NCBI RefSeq assembly: GCF_016086655.4
Contig: NC_052144.2
Location: 27,745,896-27,809,895, forward strand
Direction of reading: 5' to 3'
Source of the DNA: Lepeophtheirus salmonis
Lineage: Eukaryota > Arthropoda > Copepoda > Siphonostomatoida > Caligidae
DNA length: 64,000 bases
Position 1 is the stretch's first letter. The number at the start of each line of letters is the position of its first letter. The position numbers and the translations under genes were made by a program. The notes below the pieces were generated by a model. That model was not told where the DNA came from. It saw only the letters and a list, made by a program, of their open reading frames with translations, and made no database searches. This document shows, in pieces, positions 46,851-56,279 of the stretch.

Positions 46851-47091
46851 GTTACGACAACTTGGCACTTAAACCTCGAGGTAATTATATATACAGGGTG
46901 CGTTGGATATTTATATCGCAAATATAGTGTATTTTCTAACTAACCAAAACAGTCCTAAAAATTAACTTAAACTTATAATTTTTTCAGGAAATATTTATTA
47001 ACATATATGGAACATGATCCGACTGCAGGTGTAAGTTATGTCTTCCCTGGGGATGTTCTTTAATACTTTCATGATGTCCTAGATGAGAGAC
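46851..47091. repeat. Long inverted repeat, left arm
   Basis: Matches 49446-49675 in inverted orientation at roughly 85-90%. The arm consists of 43 bp of flank (GTTACGACAA... to ...CCTCGAGGTAATTATATATA), the CAGGGTGCGTTGGATATTTA terminal repeat, about 140 bp of 3' untranslated sequence and the last codons of the transposase. Confidence 0.8.
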
Positions 47092-47880
47092 GCTTTGGTG
47101 TTATGAGGGGACCTATGGGTATCCTCCTCAGGCACGCCCTACACAAAAAAAGTCCGGAAGATTGATATCTGGGCTGTTAGACGACCATAATTCCTTCTCC
47201 CAGAAATGTGGGATATTGACCAGGCACCAATCCTGGGTCTTGTTGGCAGTATGAACATAGGGCTTCATCTTGTTGTCATATGTGTGGCTGCCGTCAGCTA
47301 CACCATCCATCCAGGGATTCACCACAGTCGTCAGGACATCAATGTATGCAACTGCACTGATTTTGAAACCTCGGGTGCGCACATGGGGGCATAACGTCCC
47401 CCTCATTGCTAACCACCCAAAGAACCATCACCTGGGTAGGGAACTTCGTGTTCATGATTATGAGCACGTTCTTTTGGTTTTAGCACAACCAGCGGTCTTG
47501 GATGACTTCCGCCATGTCCTCCCTCTTGGAGTCGCTGCGGTACATGTGCGACTTCCTTTTGACATCAAAGTCCTCATCCTACCCCCCACCCCACACTGGT
47601 CAGAAAGTCGTGGTAGACTCTTGCCACCTTTCTTACGGTGGAGCTTGGAATGTTGTAAAATTCTGTTATTTCAACATTGGACCTGTCCGCAATGATTCAA
47701 TAGACTATGACTCCCCTTTGGGTCTCTGCAACCAGCCCATTAATCCTGAGTGAACTGACTTTGCTTTTGTTCAACACTATATATATACCCTTGATGTGTT
47801 AAAGAGCAGGAACCTAAAAAAACACGTTAAGAGGTCAATAAACCTGTTTGAAGGGGCGCTACGAATACCCCACCCATAAT
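46894..47880 (-). pseudogene. Tc1/mariner-like element (minus strand) with near-complete decayed transposase
   Basis: The 3' end is CAGGGTGCGTTGGATATTTA next to TA (46892-46893). On the minus strand the transposase reads from about 47700: EITEFYNIPSSTVRKVA (helix-turn-helix), DSKREDMAEVIQDRWLC, and VMVLWVVSNEGDVMPP (first catalytic region passed, about 47420). A 92-codon frame (47406-47128) follows with YIDVLTTVVNPWMDGVA, HTANKTQDWCLVNIPHFWEK and SSNSPDINLPDFF; this last block holds the third aspartate. The second-aspartate QQD block is damaged just before HTANK. A weak 5' end may lie near 47860-47880 (ATACCCCACCCATA). Frameshifts make it dead. The plus-strand 141-codon frame over it is a shadow. 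Confidence 0.7.
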
Positions 47881-48034
47881 TTTGTTGAAGAATATCAAAT
47901 TATACTTAATTAATTATCAAACTTTTAAAGATACAATTCATTTGCAGAACCTCAAAAATTTGTCCGATTGATATGAAGTTTGTTCTCTAGTCACATTTTA
48001 TCGCATAGTAAGTTTTCGATTTTTTTTCTTTTTA

Positions 48035-48310
48035 GTGTTCCTTTAATTTGTTACATGAAGTTGCATTGATTCAGTATAAGTACACATAAAAATATTACAT
48101 TTACTCTATATTACCTAGGAATCTTCTTTGAAGTAGAGTTACATAAAGTATATTTACTTATCTATGAACAACTGGGGCGCAAACCTACACACATTAAGTT
48201 CAACAGAATTTTTTCCAAGCGTGTTCTCCATTCAGCTACGTTGTTCCATTATTTAAATGTTCCTTTAAATGATAAGATTTAGTTGCACTGATTAAGTATC
48301 CAAGAATGAA
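48035..48310. repeat. Dispersed repeat family A, longest member
   Basis: Begins GTTCCTTTAATTTGTTACAT, passes through CAGTATAAGTACACATAAAA and TATTACCTAGGAATCTTCTT, and reaches GGGGCGCAAACCTACACACA, then GCGTGTTCTCCATTCAGCTA. From 48250 a second, partial copy of its beginning follows (GTTCCTTTAAATGATAAGAT). It represents the uninterrupted form of the repeat into which a MITE is inserted at 59.84 kb. Confidence 0.7.
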
Positions 48311-48559
48311 GAAAGATGCCAGATGTATTTCGAAATATCCAATGTGCGATCCATTAAGTAAAAAGTAGGAAACGATACTGAGGATCATAACCTCATTCTC
48401 CATACTTCAAATATATTTTCGTCCAAAGCATTTTTACAGTCCAATTTGATCTTTACTTTTTTAATGGGACCTCTAACATTGATATAAACAGAGAAAAAAG
48501 TACTCATATAATGCTAAATAGAAGCAGTCCGAATTTACTATAAAAATTAAGTACAAGTA

Positions 48560-49340
48560 TACGTGCTGTGCTATTTTATTTGATGGCAAATCCTATGTAA
48601 TGGATCGTTACACCAACGATGTGACTTTGTTTATAGAACCTAACTTATCAACACAACTCATTAGGAGGATTAAGGCTATTTTGTCATTTTTCAAAAAATG
48701 GAAAAGTAAGGCTGTGTTCGAAATTAATCAAAGAAAAACTGGTATTCTTTAATTATATAAATGAAGTTCAATTATAGGATTAAAGCTTGAGTGTTTTACT
48801 ACAAAAAGAAAAACGAATTGAAAACTTAGTTATACTTAATGCTCTAATATATAAAGCAATCTCTTTTCTTCGATGCTTGAAATCTCCAGACAGGTATTTA
48901 CTTTTATAACAAAATTTATCATTTTTTATAAGTCCTGTATAAGGCATCAGCTCTATAATTTTTAGCACATTTGTTTTGTTTTGATTTTGCGTCTCTTTCA
49001 CAAGACCTGTATTCTGGGTCTGAAAAGACTTAGAAAACATCTTAGTAGTAGTAGATTGGTACTCTTGAGCAGAGTTTTACACAAAATATATGTATATAAA
49101 TTTTTTAATTAATATACCCAGGGTTATAGAAAATCCTATCTATTTAGAAATGGAAGGAATAAATAGTAATTTATTTACTGTTCATGAACTGAACCACACC
49201 ACAAACTCCCTGTCAAATAGTGTAAAATATCAGTTTCCCCTGGCAAGATCTTCAAGACATTTATTTTTAGGGCTCTGGCATTTAAAGATGAGTATTTTAT
49301 CTTCATGTGCTGATGTATCAATCATGATATGTCAATAATT
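48560..49340 (+). pseudogene. LINE reverse transcriptase palm and C-terminal fragment
   Basis: The plus strand opens with FDGKSYVMDRYTNDVTLFIE. Here YTNDVTLF takes the place of the catalytic Y-A-D-D-V-T-L-F box, so the first aspartate pair is altered (A to T, D to N). It continues TQLIRRIKAILSFFKKWKSK and FEINQRKTGIL, the helix and strand after the YADD box in LINE enzymes. Further text after a shift (SNLFSSMLEISRQVF) and an 82-codon piece at 49090-49338 (LFTVHELNHTTNSLSNSVKY) may be the thumb and beyond. It lies between the inverted mariner ends. Inactive. Confidence 0.6.
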
Positions 49341-49445
49341 CGTAATAAAATTTTACTGCAAAAAATACTGGACTAACACGATCGGGAATTTTCAATTTTT
49401 GCGGAATGTATTATTTTCTACGATCCCTGTTCATAGAAAAAACCT

Positions 49446-49675
49446 GAGGCCATCATGAAAATATTAAAGAACATTCCCAGGAGGGCATAACCTACGCCTG
49501 CAGCCGGATCATGTTCCATATATGTTAATAAATATTTCCTGAAAAAATTATAAGTTTAAGTTAATTTTTAGGACTGTTTTGGTTAGTTAGAAAATACACT
49601 ATATTTGCAATATAAATATCCAACGCACCCTGTATATATAATTACCTCGAGGATTAAGTGTCAAATTGTCGTAAC
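49446..49675. repeat. Long inverted repeat, right arm: mariner-like 3' end in plus orientation
   Basis: Mirror of 46851-47091. The terminal repeat ends at 49632 (CCAACGCACCCTG) before TA (49633-49634), and the outer 43 bp (ATATAATTACCTCGAGG... to ...TTGTCGTAAC) also mirror the left flank. Only the last part of a transposase is present, so this is a second, truncated copy in opposite orientation. Confidence 0.8.
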
Positions 49676-49679
49676 AGTC

Positions 49680-50555
49680 TAGCTAAAAAATACAGACGAT
49701 TTACATCGCTAGTGGTCATGTTAATGTAATTTCCTAATGATTTACTTAGGAAGGCGTGGGACTCCTACTGCTCGGATTATGTTGATAAATTGATAGTCGG
49801 AAATCTGTTATTATACAGTTCAACTTCATATCCATGATTTAATTAAAAATTTTATAGATTATGATTTGTATTGAAATAATATATATTAATATATAAGAGG
49901 TGCTGTCGAACATTTTACAGATGAGGGGACCTGACTTGTATCAGAAGAATAGAAAGACGAGGGTGTAGAGGGAAGAAAGAATGGATCGTAAAAAATATTA
50001 TGTATTATATTTTTTGATGTTTTTTTACTTGGCATTAATTGTTGGTATATTAGTTGAAGTGGTCTGTATTAGTGTAATTTTATAGATTTAAATTTATCCA
50101 CATTTTTTAGCTTCTAAATAGCTTATCTAGACATATGACCAAAAAAAACATTGGCTTCATAACCAAGGTGAGCAAGCCCATTTTATATTACCTTCGTTCC
50201 CTTTTTACTCGTTATACAGTATTATCTATATCTCAGCTTCTATAATGGGTAAATGTGCTATCGAAATACTTATTATATTTAGAATGCTTTAAGACACATT
50301 TTGAAATGGATAAATTCAATTTTAGTACATCAATTTCGCAAAATCCCCATTTTAGAACCCAATTTGGAGACACTTTTTGATGTTAAGGTTACCAGTATCT
50401 AGTAATTAGAACAGGAATTATACAATAACATTCGAAATTGTAATTATGGATAAAATGAGAAAGTAGTTTAGATATTTACTTTCATATGTACAAATATTTA
50501 CACAAAAATATACAAGCTTTATTCCTGTATAATCCCTATCTCCTAGAATCTTTAT
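49680..50555. other. AT-rich sequence with no recognised gene
   Basis: Nothing coding was recognised. Confidence 0.5.
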
Positions 50556-50559
50556 AACA

Positions 50560-50830
50560 GGTAATATTTTTTCAGCGATTATATCATTAGTAACAGGCCT
50601 AAACCACTTCCAATTATCCTATTCGTAACCCTAACCAAATTATCCATGCAGTATGTCCCATCCATGTTTCCATCTAAGTAAAGTCCTAAATACCAGCAAA
50701 GTTGACCACAAATGTCCTACGTTATTGCACCAATGACATTTTAAGAAAAAATAATGCATTTCTGTTGTTCTTTGGTGGCTTCTGGGTCTTCTGAAGCTAT
50801 AGAACAATACTTTTTTAGCTAACCCATTAT
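50560..50830 (-). pseudogene. Possible LINE C-terminal fragment
   Basis: Minus-strand frames near 50810-50680 give SEDPEATKEQQKCI in one frame and FLKCHWCNNVGHLWST in the next, a cysteine/histidine pattern that could be the zinc-binding C-terminus of a LINE ORF2 or an ORF1-type knuckle. Further text (NMDGTYCMDNLVRVTNRII) continues to 50580. No complete motif is present, so the call is weak. Confidence 0.25.
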
Positions 50831-50834
50831 ATCA

Positions 50835-52185
50835 TCTTAAGTCAAAATATGATATACTCCGTTGCTTCAGATATTTTTTTCACGTTTTTTACCTAATGCA
50901 ATCTATGTTAACCTATCACATCTATTGTCACTCGTTGGTGTAGTAGCTATTGCCGAAATAATTGTCTCAAAAAAATTATTCACAATCACACCTCTTGTCC
51001 TGCAGTTAATGGACCTCCATGTTGTTTGCATTATTTTAACAGGTTATCAGCGAAATGGTAAGACTCTTTTCTTCTTCTTGATGTCCTTCTTTCTTTCATT
51101 CATTCATTCTATGATCTCTTTTCAATTACGTATGAGGTATACGAGTTAAGGAAGTGGTCATCTTTCATCTTCTTTGCTAAAAAAAAATCGATTTTTGAAC
51201 GAAAACTTTGTAAGTTCATATTATTGGCTGGCTGATGTTTCTGTTACTTTTCTGGCAGTTTATAAGTCAGTGTTACATTATCTTGTCCGTCCTCCCACTA
51301 TTCCCTGCTATACTGTTGCCTCACCAAGTTCTGTAGATGGAGATTGGTCGGCCATGTCTACATGCTACTCTTTCACATGATATCCTTTAATTGTGTCCAT
51401 CTTACCTCATGTAAACCTTTTAAACAATTTTGGAAGATATTTACACAATACTATCTTATTTGAAATTTTTACAGAGTTAAGAAATTATATCGTAATGTTG
51501 TACATAAAATGGCAAGAGTATTAAATGCTGCTATTATAAAATCTTTCGCCAGGTATATTTTGCATGCATGAACAAGAATGATTGTTTAAGTATGTCTTTT
51601 CTAAAAACTCTTTAAAATATGGGAGGCAGTTATTTACAACTCCGGACTGATAACCAAGTCGAGTGAATCGTTTTTATTTGTAGATGCTGAACGACTTGTG
51701 AGCTCTTTTCTTTTCTATAAGTTGATCGAAGTCGTTTGACTATGATACGCTGCTCAAATTATTTATATTGAATATACCACGGTAATTTTTCAAGAATTTG
51801 GCAAAATATGTAACGCAGCATCTATAAAATTAAGGTTTTTGCTAAATTATGCTACTGAAATTGAATTTAAGCACTCCAAAAGGTGTCTTAAAACATTTTA
51901 AATCCAAGAATCCACCAGATAAAGTTTTTAGATAACGTATATACTCATTATAGAATTTGAGATATAGAGAATACTGTATCATGAGTAGAAAAGAAAAAGG
52001 ATGCAGTCGCTTGAAATGGGGTTGCTTATGTAGTCTCTTTCCGATCAACCGAAATTCTTTAAGGGAGGGATGAGCGCCCGCTCATACGCTCTCTCTCCTT
52101 TACCCTTCGTTTTTTTGTTGTTGTTTTTTTCACTTTGGGCAGGCTAGGGAGAAATAAAAATAAATAATACTTATTTATTAGTTGC
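50835..52185. other. No recognised gene
   Basis: Two plus frames (50862-51149 and 51174-51380) read as protein-like but match nothing I know. A GAGCGCCCGCTCATACGCTC phrase at 52072-52091 resembles hAT subterminal sequence without a partner. Confidence 0.4.
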
Positions 52186-52189
52186 TAGC

Positions 52190-52700
52190 AGTAGTACCCG
52201 CCATTACCCGAAGTAATTAGGGGACGGCTAAAATATAAATGAATCATTAATAGTATAGAAGATAACTCCCCATCCATATCCGGTATGTTTTTAGCTGGCC
52301 GTTGTAATTGGTAATATAAAGAACGAATTTTCTTTTCCTTAGCAGTTGACATTAACATTTAATTCCTGAGTAGTGATCATCCTTTCCTATATAGATTCAA
52401 TTATTCTAAAAAACTAGTTTGAATGTTCGTGTGTGCTCATAAAAGATGGAGTGTATCCTTGAGAATTGGTTTCAGAGATATAATTGTAAGTCCTTGTTGG
52501 ACTCAAAGTGAAATTGGGGATCGACATTGGAATAATACTAGCAAATGTCCTTGTTCATATCCTTTTTTCCGTCATCTCTTATCACAGCTGATTGTAGCTG
52601 ATCTAATGAAATGTCATGAGCATTATTGTTTCTCTCCTCAAAAACATTCCTAAAATTGTTAGGGTTACCGTGTTGATTTTTGATTTATTTTTTAAACATG
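52190..52700. repeat. Dispersed repeat family D, longest member
   Basis: The left part contains GTACCCGCCATTACCCGAAG and GGGGACGGCTAAAATATAAA, resembling the CCCGGCATTGCCCG type of animal repeat. The middle (ATAATTGTAAGTCCTTGTTG, then GGGGATCGACATTGGAATAA) and end (GCTGATTGTAGCTGATCTAA, then GGGTTACCGTGTTGATTTTT) match the 26.6-kb copy. The open frame at 52423-52653 is in this repeat and has no known domain. Confidence 0.6.
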
Positions 52701-53160
52701 CCCATTCCAAACTGTTCCAGCAAATTCAGAGTGTAACTCACCGATTTTTATAAGCACACTTACACATAACTCCTCAATACAATAAAACTTACAAGAGTAG
52801 CCTTATACTAGTTTAGTACCTACAACAAAAAAGACTAATAATGTTGATAATGCTGAAATAGCATCAAAAATTTGTGAATAATCAAATATGGAAAAGAGAA
52901 ATAAATTTCAATGGTATTTTTATATATTCTCTAAAATTGAGACCTTTTTTAACAACGTAATATGATGACTCTGCAGTATCAAGGACAAAAAAAGATGAAT
53001 AACACATAATAATCTTAATCAGAATATGAGTGTATTTGTGGAACTAAAAAAGGATTATAAAGAATATTCAAAATATGTTGTTGTTTTTTTAAACTCGCAG
53101 GATAATTTTACAGCTTTTCTTTGAAAATACGATTCTGAATCTTCTTTTTTTACTTCAGAC

Positions 53161-53620
53161 TTACACGAATTTCATCATTTTGTTAGCATATTGAACATTT
53201 TGCATGAAATCTACATCAATAAATTCTTCTTCAATGGTAGGTTGGATATTAGTTATATCGAAAGAACTATCTTCCATTATTAAATTATTGCATAATTTTA
53301 TAAGAAACAGACTTTGCAATGAGCCCACCAATGTACTAAAGTGTAGAATTGAGAGCAATATCTTGATTGATAAAACTAGTTTTTTGTTAGAGAGATCGTT
53401 GTAGATGGGAAAAGCAAAATCTAAGTCTCGGTCACATTCCAATTCATTGCTTCTTATAAACTGCAGTTGCCCCAAAAGGAAATCCAATTGCTTCAAGTTC
53501 ATGGGTCAATAATGTATCAACTATTTCTTTGATTTTATCACTGTTCAAGGCGTGACTCTATTGAATATAGCAAATATCATTAAGGGAACCTCTAATAGAA
53601 CTTATCATACCTCAAAAACT
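53161..53620 (-). pseudogene. Unidentified coding-like region
   Basis: A 113-codon minus-strand frame (53502-53161) reads ELECDRDLDFAFPIYNDLSN, then STLVGSLQSLFLIKLCNNLI and an acidic end (TIEEEFIDVDFMQNVQYA). Upstream in another frame comes DKIKEIVDTLLTHELEAIGF, PFGATAVYKKQ, so a frameshift near 53470 splits one protein. It is not low-complexity and looks like a true coding relic, but I cannot name the family. Minus-strand text up to 54300 (LPSGFQVLQIKPKTIDILQF) may belong to the same gene or element. Confidence 0.35.
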
Positions 53621-53629
53621 CTCTTTGTC

Positions 53630-54640
53630 ACATAATTTTCACTCAAAGCGATAGCTTATTATCTCAAAAACTACATTCTTTGAGCACAATAAACTTAATC
53701 GAGAAGGAGGATAACTACACCCACTTGATAATTAAGTTCTTCAAACAAGCCTTTGTATGTGGATGAAATCCAGTTAAAACTTTTAAAAGGTGTATCAATC
53801 AGTCAAGTTTTCTTGGATATGGGAAACTCAAAATGGTTATTTAACTAGATTTATGTAGCGTCCATAAGAAGTTCTCTTGAAAACTCACAATAAACCAAAT
53901 AAACCTAATAAATATTTTCTTGCTCCGAGAACCATATCGCAAATTCCAACTTCATTTTTTCTGCATAAGAAAGAACGGACACTTTGACTCTTTATTCTAA
54001 GTTATTCAATGACTCTTTCTTTAGAAATTATTTTTCTCTACTTGAATTCTTTTTTAAAAGAGACAAAATGTTTGGAGTTTGCAAAGTCTCTCCAAGTGTT
54101 CCATCCTTATTAACTATGTGATTGATACGACAATGGGACCGTGGAGAAAAGCTTTGAAGCCCAGATTTTATTTTATTTTTTTATTTATGATTCCTCTATC
54201 CACCATTTAGAGTGTATTTTCACCCTCACAAAATTGGAGAATATCTATAGTTTTGGGTTTGATTTGAAGAACTTGAAATCCACTTGGTAGAGAAATGTTC
54301 CTTTCTGAAATGAAAAAAGATAAAACGTGATTTTCAACTAGACTGCTCTCGAATCAATCTAAACAACATTGTGGATTTGAACAGAGATAGAAATCGGATT
54401 GAGGAATTACTTTTCAATAAGGAGCTGACAAGGTAAATCAATAAGAAAACATATTTCAGACGGAGGGATTTTGTATATGTCTACATATCATATCATCGTA
54501 TATGAATAAATTATATTTGGTGGAAATTTTTAATTTTTTTCTTCACAAAAATACTACCAAGATATACATATAGTCATTAAAAAAGTTGTAGTAAAAATTA
54601 ATTTGCTCACTTTTATAAGTTAACCTCGTTTGAATCTAGC
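53630..54640. other. Mostly unrecognised sequence
   Basis: Eroded minus-strand protein-like text between 53.7 and 54.3 kb as noted for the neighbouring region; otherwise AT-rich. Confidence 0.35.
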
Positions 54641-54649
54641 TTTGCCATT

Positions 54650-54992
54650 GTACTAGCACTTTTAATTTACGTTCACTGGATGGTTGGAGTAGCACAATGA
54701 AGAAATTACATCTTCTAACAAGACAGTGCATCGACCCACAAGGCCAAAAAAGTGCAGAATGTCTTGACCACAAAATGTCCTCACTTTAGTAGCCTGGATT
54801 TTTGGCGTGCACACAGCCCAGACCTGAAGCCAAGGAATTTTTATCTCTAGTGGAGTGTCGAGTATTCGTCCGTGGTGGTCCTAAAGAAGTCAATTAACCG
54901 TACAATGACAAAGCTGGATCTGTGCAATGGCGACCCCGTGGAGATCCAGCTTGTACGGGATTGTACGGGTAATGCACTTATGGACCACCCTC
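54650..54992 (+). pseudogene. Tc1/mariner-like transposase C-terminal fragment with 3' terminal repeat
   Basis: Plus-strand frames read KAKKVQNVLTTKCPHFSSLD, then FWRAHSPDLKPRNFYL. This is the stretch after the second aspartate and the block with the third aspartate (S-P-D-L-x-P-x-x-F/Y). Before it, TVHRPTRPK in a shifted frame is the eroded QQDSAPAHK block. After it comes VVVLKKSINRTMTKLDLCNG. The sequence ends ATGCACTTATGGACCACCCTC followed by TA at 54993, whose reverse complement GAGGGTGGTCCATAAGTGCA has the look of a Tc1-type terminal repeat. The N-terminal two thirds and the 5' repeat are missing. Confidence 0.6.
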
Positions 54993-54999
54993 TACACAC

Positions 55000-55920
55000 A
55001 AAAAAAAACATATTTTTCAACTAAAAAAAAGTATTTTGCAGTGAAATAAAAACAAAGGATTTAAGGTTGAAATCAATTAAACAACTAAAGTTCCTTACCA
55101 CATCTATAAGTATATACGTGTATAATAGTTAATTTCTAAGAACTTTGTATATTGTAATCTTGAAACCTCAAGAATTCTTCCATTCTATGTAAAGAAGTCC
55201 ACTGATTTAAAATGTGGCTTGTTTATAGGAGTGAAAATGCCATGATAAATTAAATTACGGATATAGAAAAATTCCTAACATGGCTTTTTCTCTCCCCTAA
55301 AAAAGAAAAATGTTTAATTAGAATTTTTTTTTGTTTTGAAAGGGATAATCGTTGAAGTTTGAAGACTATAATATGGATAGCTCCTATGTATAAATTGAAT
55401 ACACATAAAAAGTGAAAGCCTTCCACGTAAATATATTTATACATTGGAAATCAATAAGAAAATATGTTGTTATATTACATATGTACAAATGTATAACAAC
55501 CTATTAATCATTTATCAAAAAAAATAAAGGCATAACCTTACCTGCATTTTAATAAGAAGAAAAAAACAGACCACATGATATGACTTCCTTATTAGTCACA
55601 ACACATTACTTAATAGTTACTATGACTCAGTTCATTACACTTTAAGTAAAAGGTTTCTAATAGAAGGTGATACAATCAAGTTGGCGTTTATTCAAACCTG
55701 TTTTTTTGTTCTCGATAAATATTTTAAGGGCATACTTTAAAAGTGTTCCATAAAGTAAAAATATAAAGAAGTGAACATTTTGAGCCATATTGATAAATAT
55801 TTAGAGTTTACAAACAGCTCTTGAATGCATTTATTCACTTTGATAGAATAACATTCAATGTAAGTTTAGATCTTATGATATACATAGAGGTCAAAAATTA
55901 TGCGTGCTTTTAAGGGAAAA
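55000..55920. other. AT-rich sequence with no recognised gene
   Basis: Short AT-driven frames only. Confidence 0.5.
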
Positions 55921-55924
55921 TATA

Positions 55925-56275
55925 TTATAGGGGTGTTAACACACTTAAAATGGTATTATACACAATTGGTATATGAATAATTTCTTGCAGCCGAATTGCA
56001 CAGTAAAAAAATGTTTCACCTATGACGAAACCAACCAAATTTTTGAGCAAGAAAAATGACTTCATAAAAAAAATTAAAGATAAATGTGTTTTTATACTGT
56101 TTTCAAAATTCTGAGCCTGCACCCTCTCACCACTATAAACAAAAATACTGGAGAAAGCATCAATAGCAACTAGATTTAACGGGGAAATGGATTGCCTTGC
56201 GAAACGATTATGTGAGTTATGAGTAGAAATAAACACACTGGCATTCCTTGTCACTCCCCTGACGGTCGATACCAC
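55925..56275 (-). CDS. Unidentified 116-codon frame
   Basis: Minus-strand frame starting MVSTVRGVTRNASVFISTHN, continuing SISPLNLVAIDAFSSIFVYS and ending in a hydrophobic stretch. The first 60 codons have balanced composition; the rest drifts to AT-driven phenylalanine/isoleucine-rich text. No domain, signal peptide or splice signals support a gene. It is the second-longest open frame after the gypsy-like piece on this side of the window, yet it could be chance. Confidence 0.25.
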   Translation of the reverse strand: MVSTVRGVTRNASVFISTHNSHNRFARQSISPLNLVAIDAFSSIFVYSGERVQAQNFENSIKTHLSLIFFMKSFFLLKNLVGFVIGETFFYCAIRLQEIIHIPIVYNTILSVLTPL

Positions 56276-56279
56276 CCTG

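Noticed and set aside
47270..47695. 141-codon plus-strand frame
   Set aside because: It is the antisense of the mariner-like transposase, whose minus-strand reading contains recognisable catalytic blocks.
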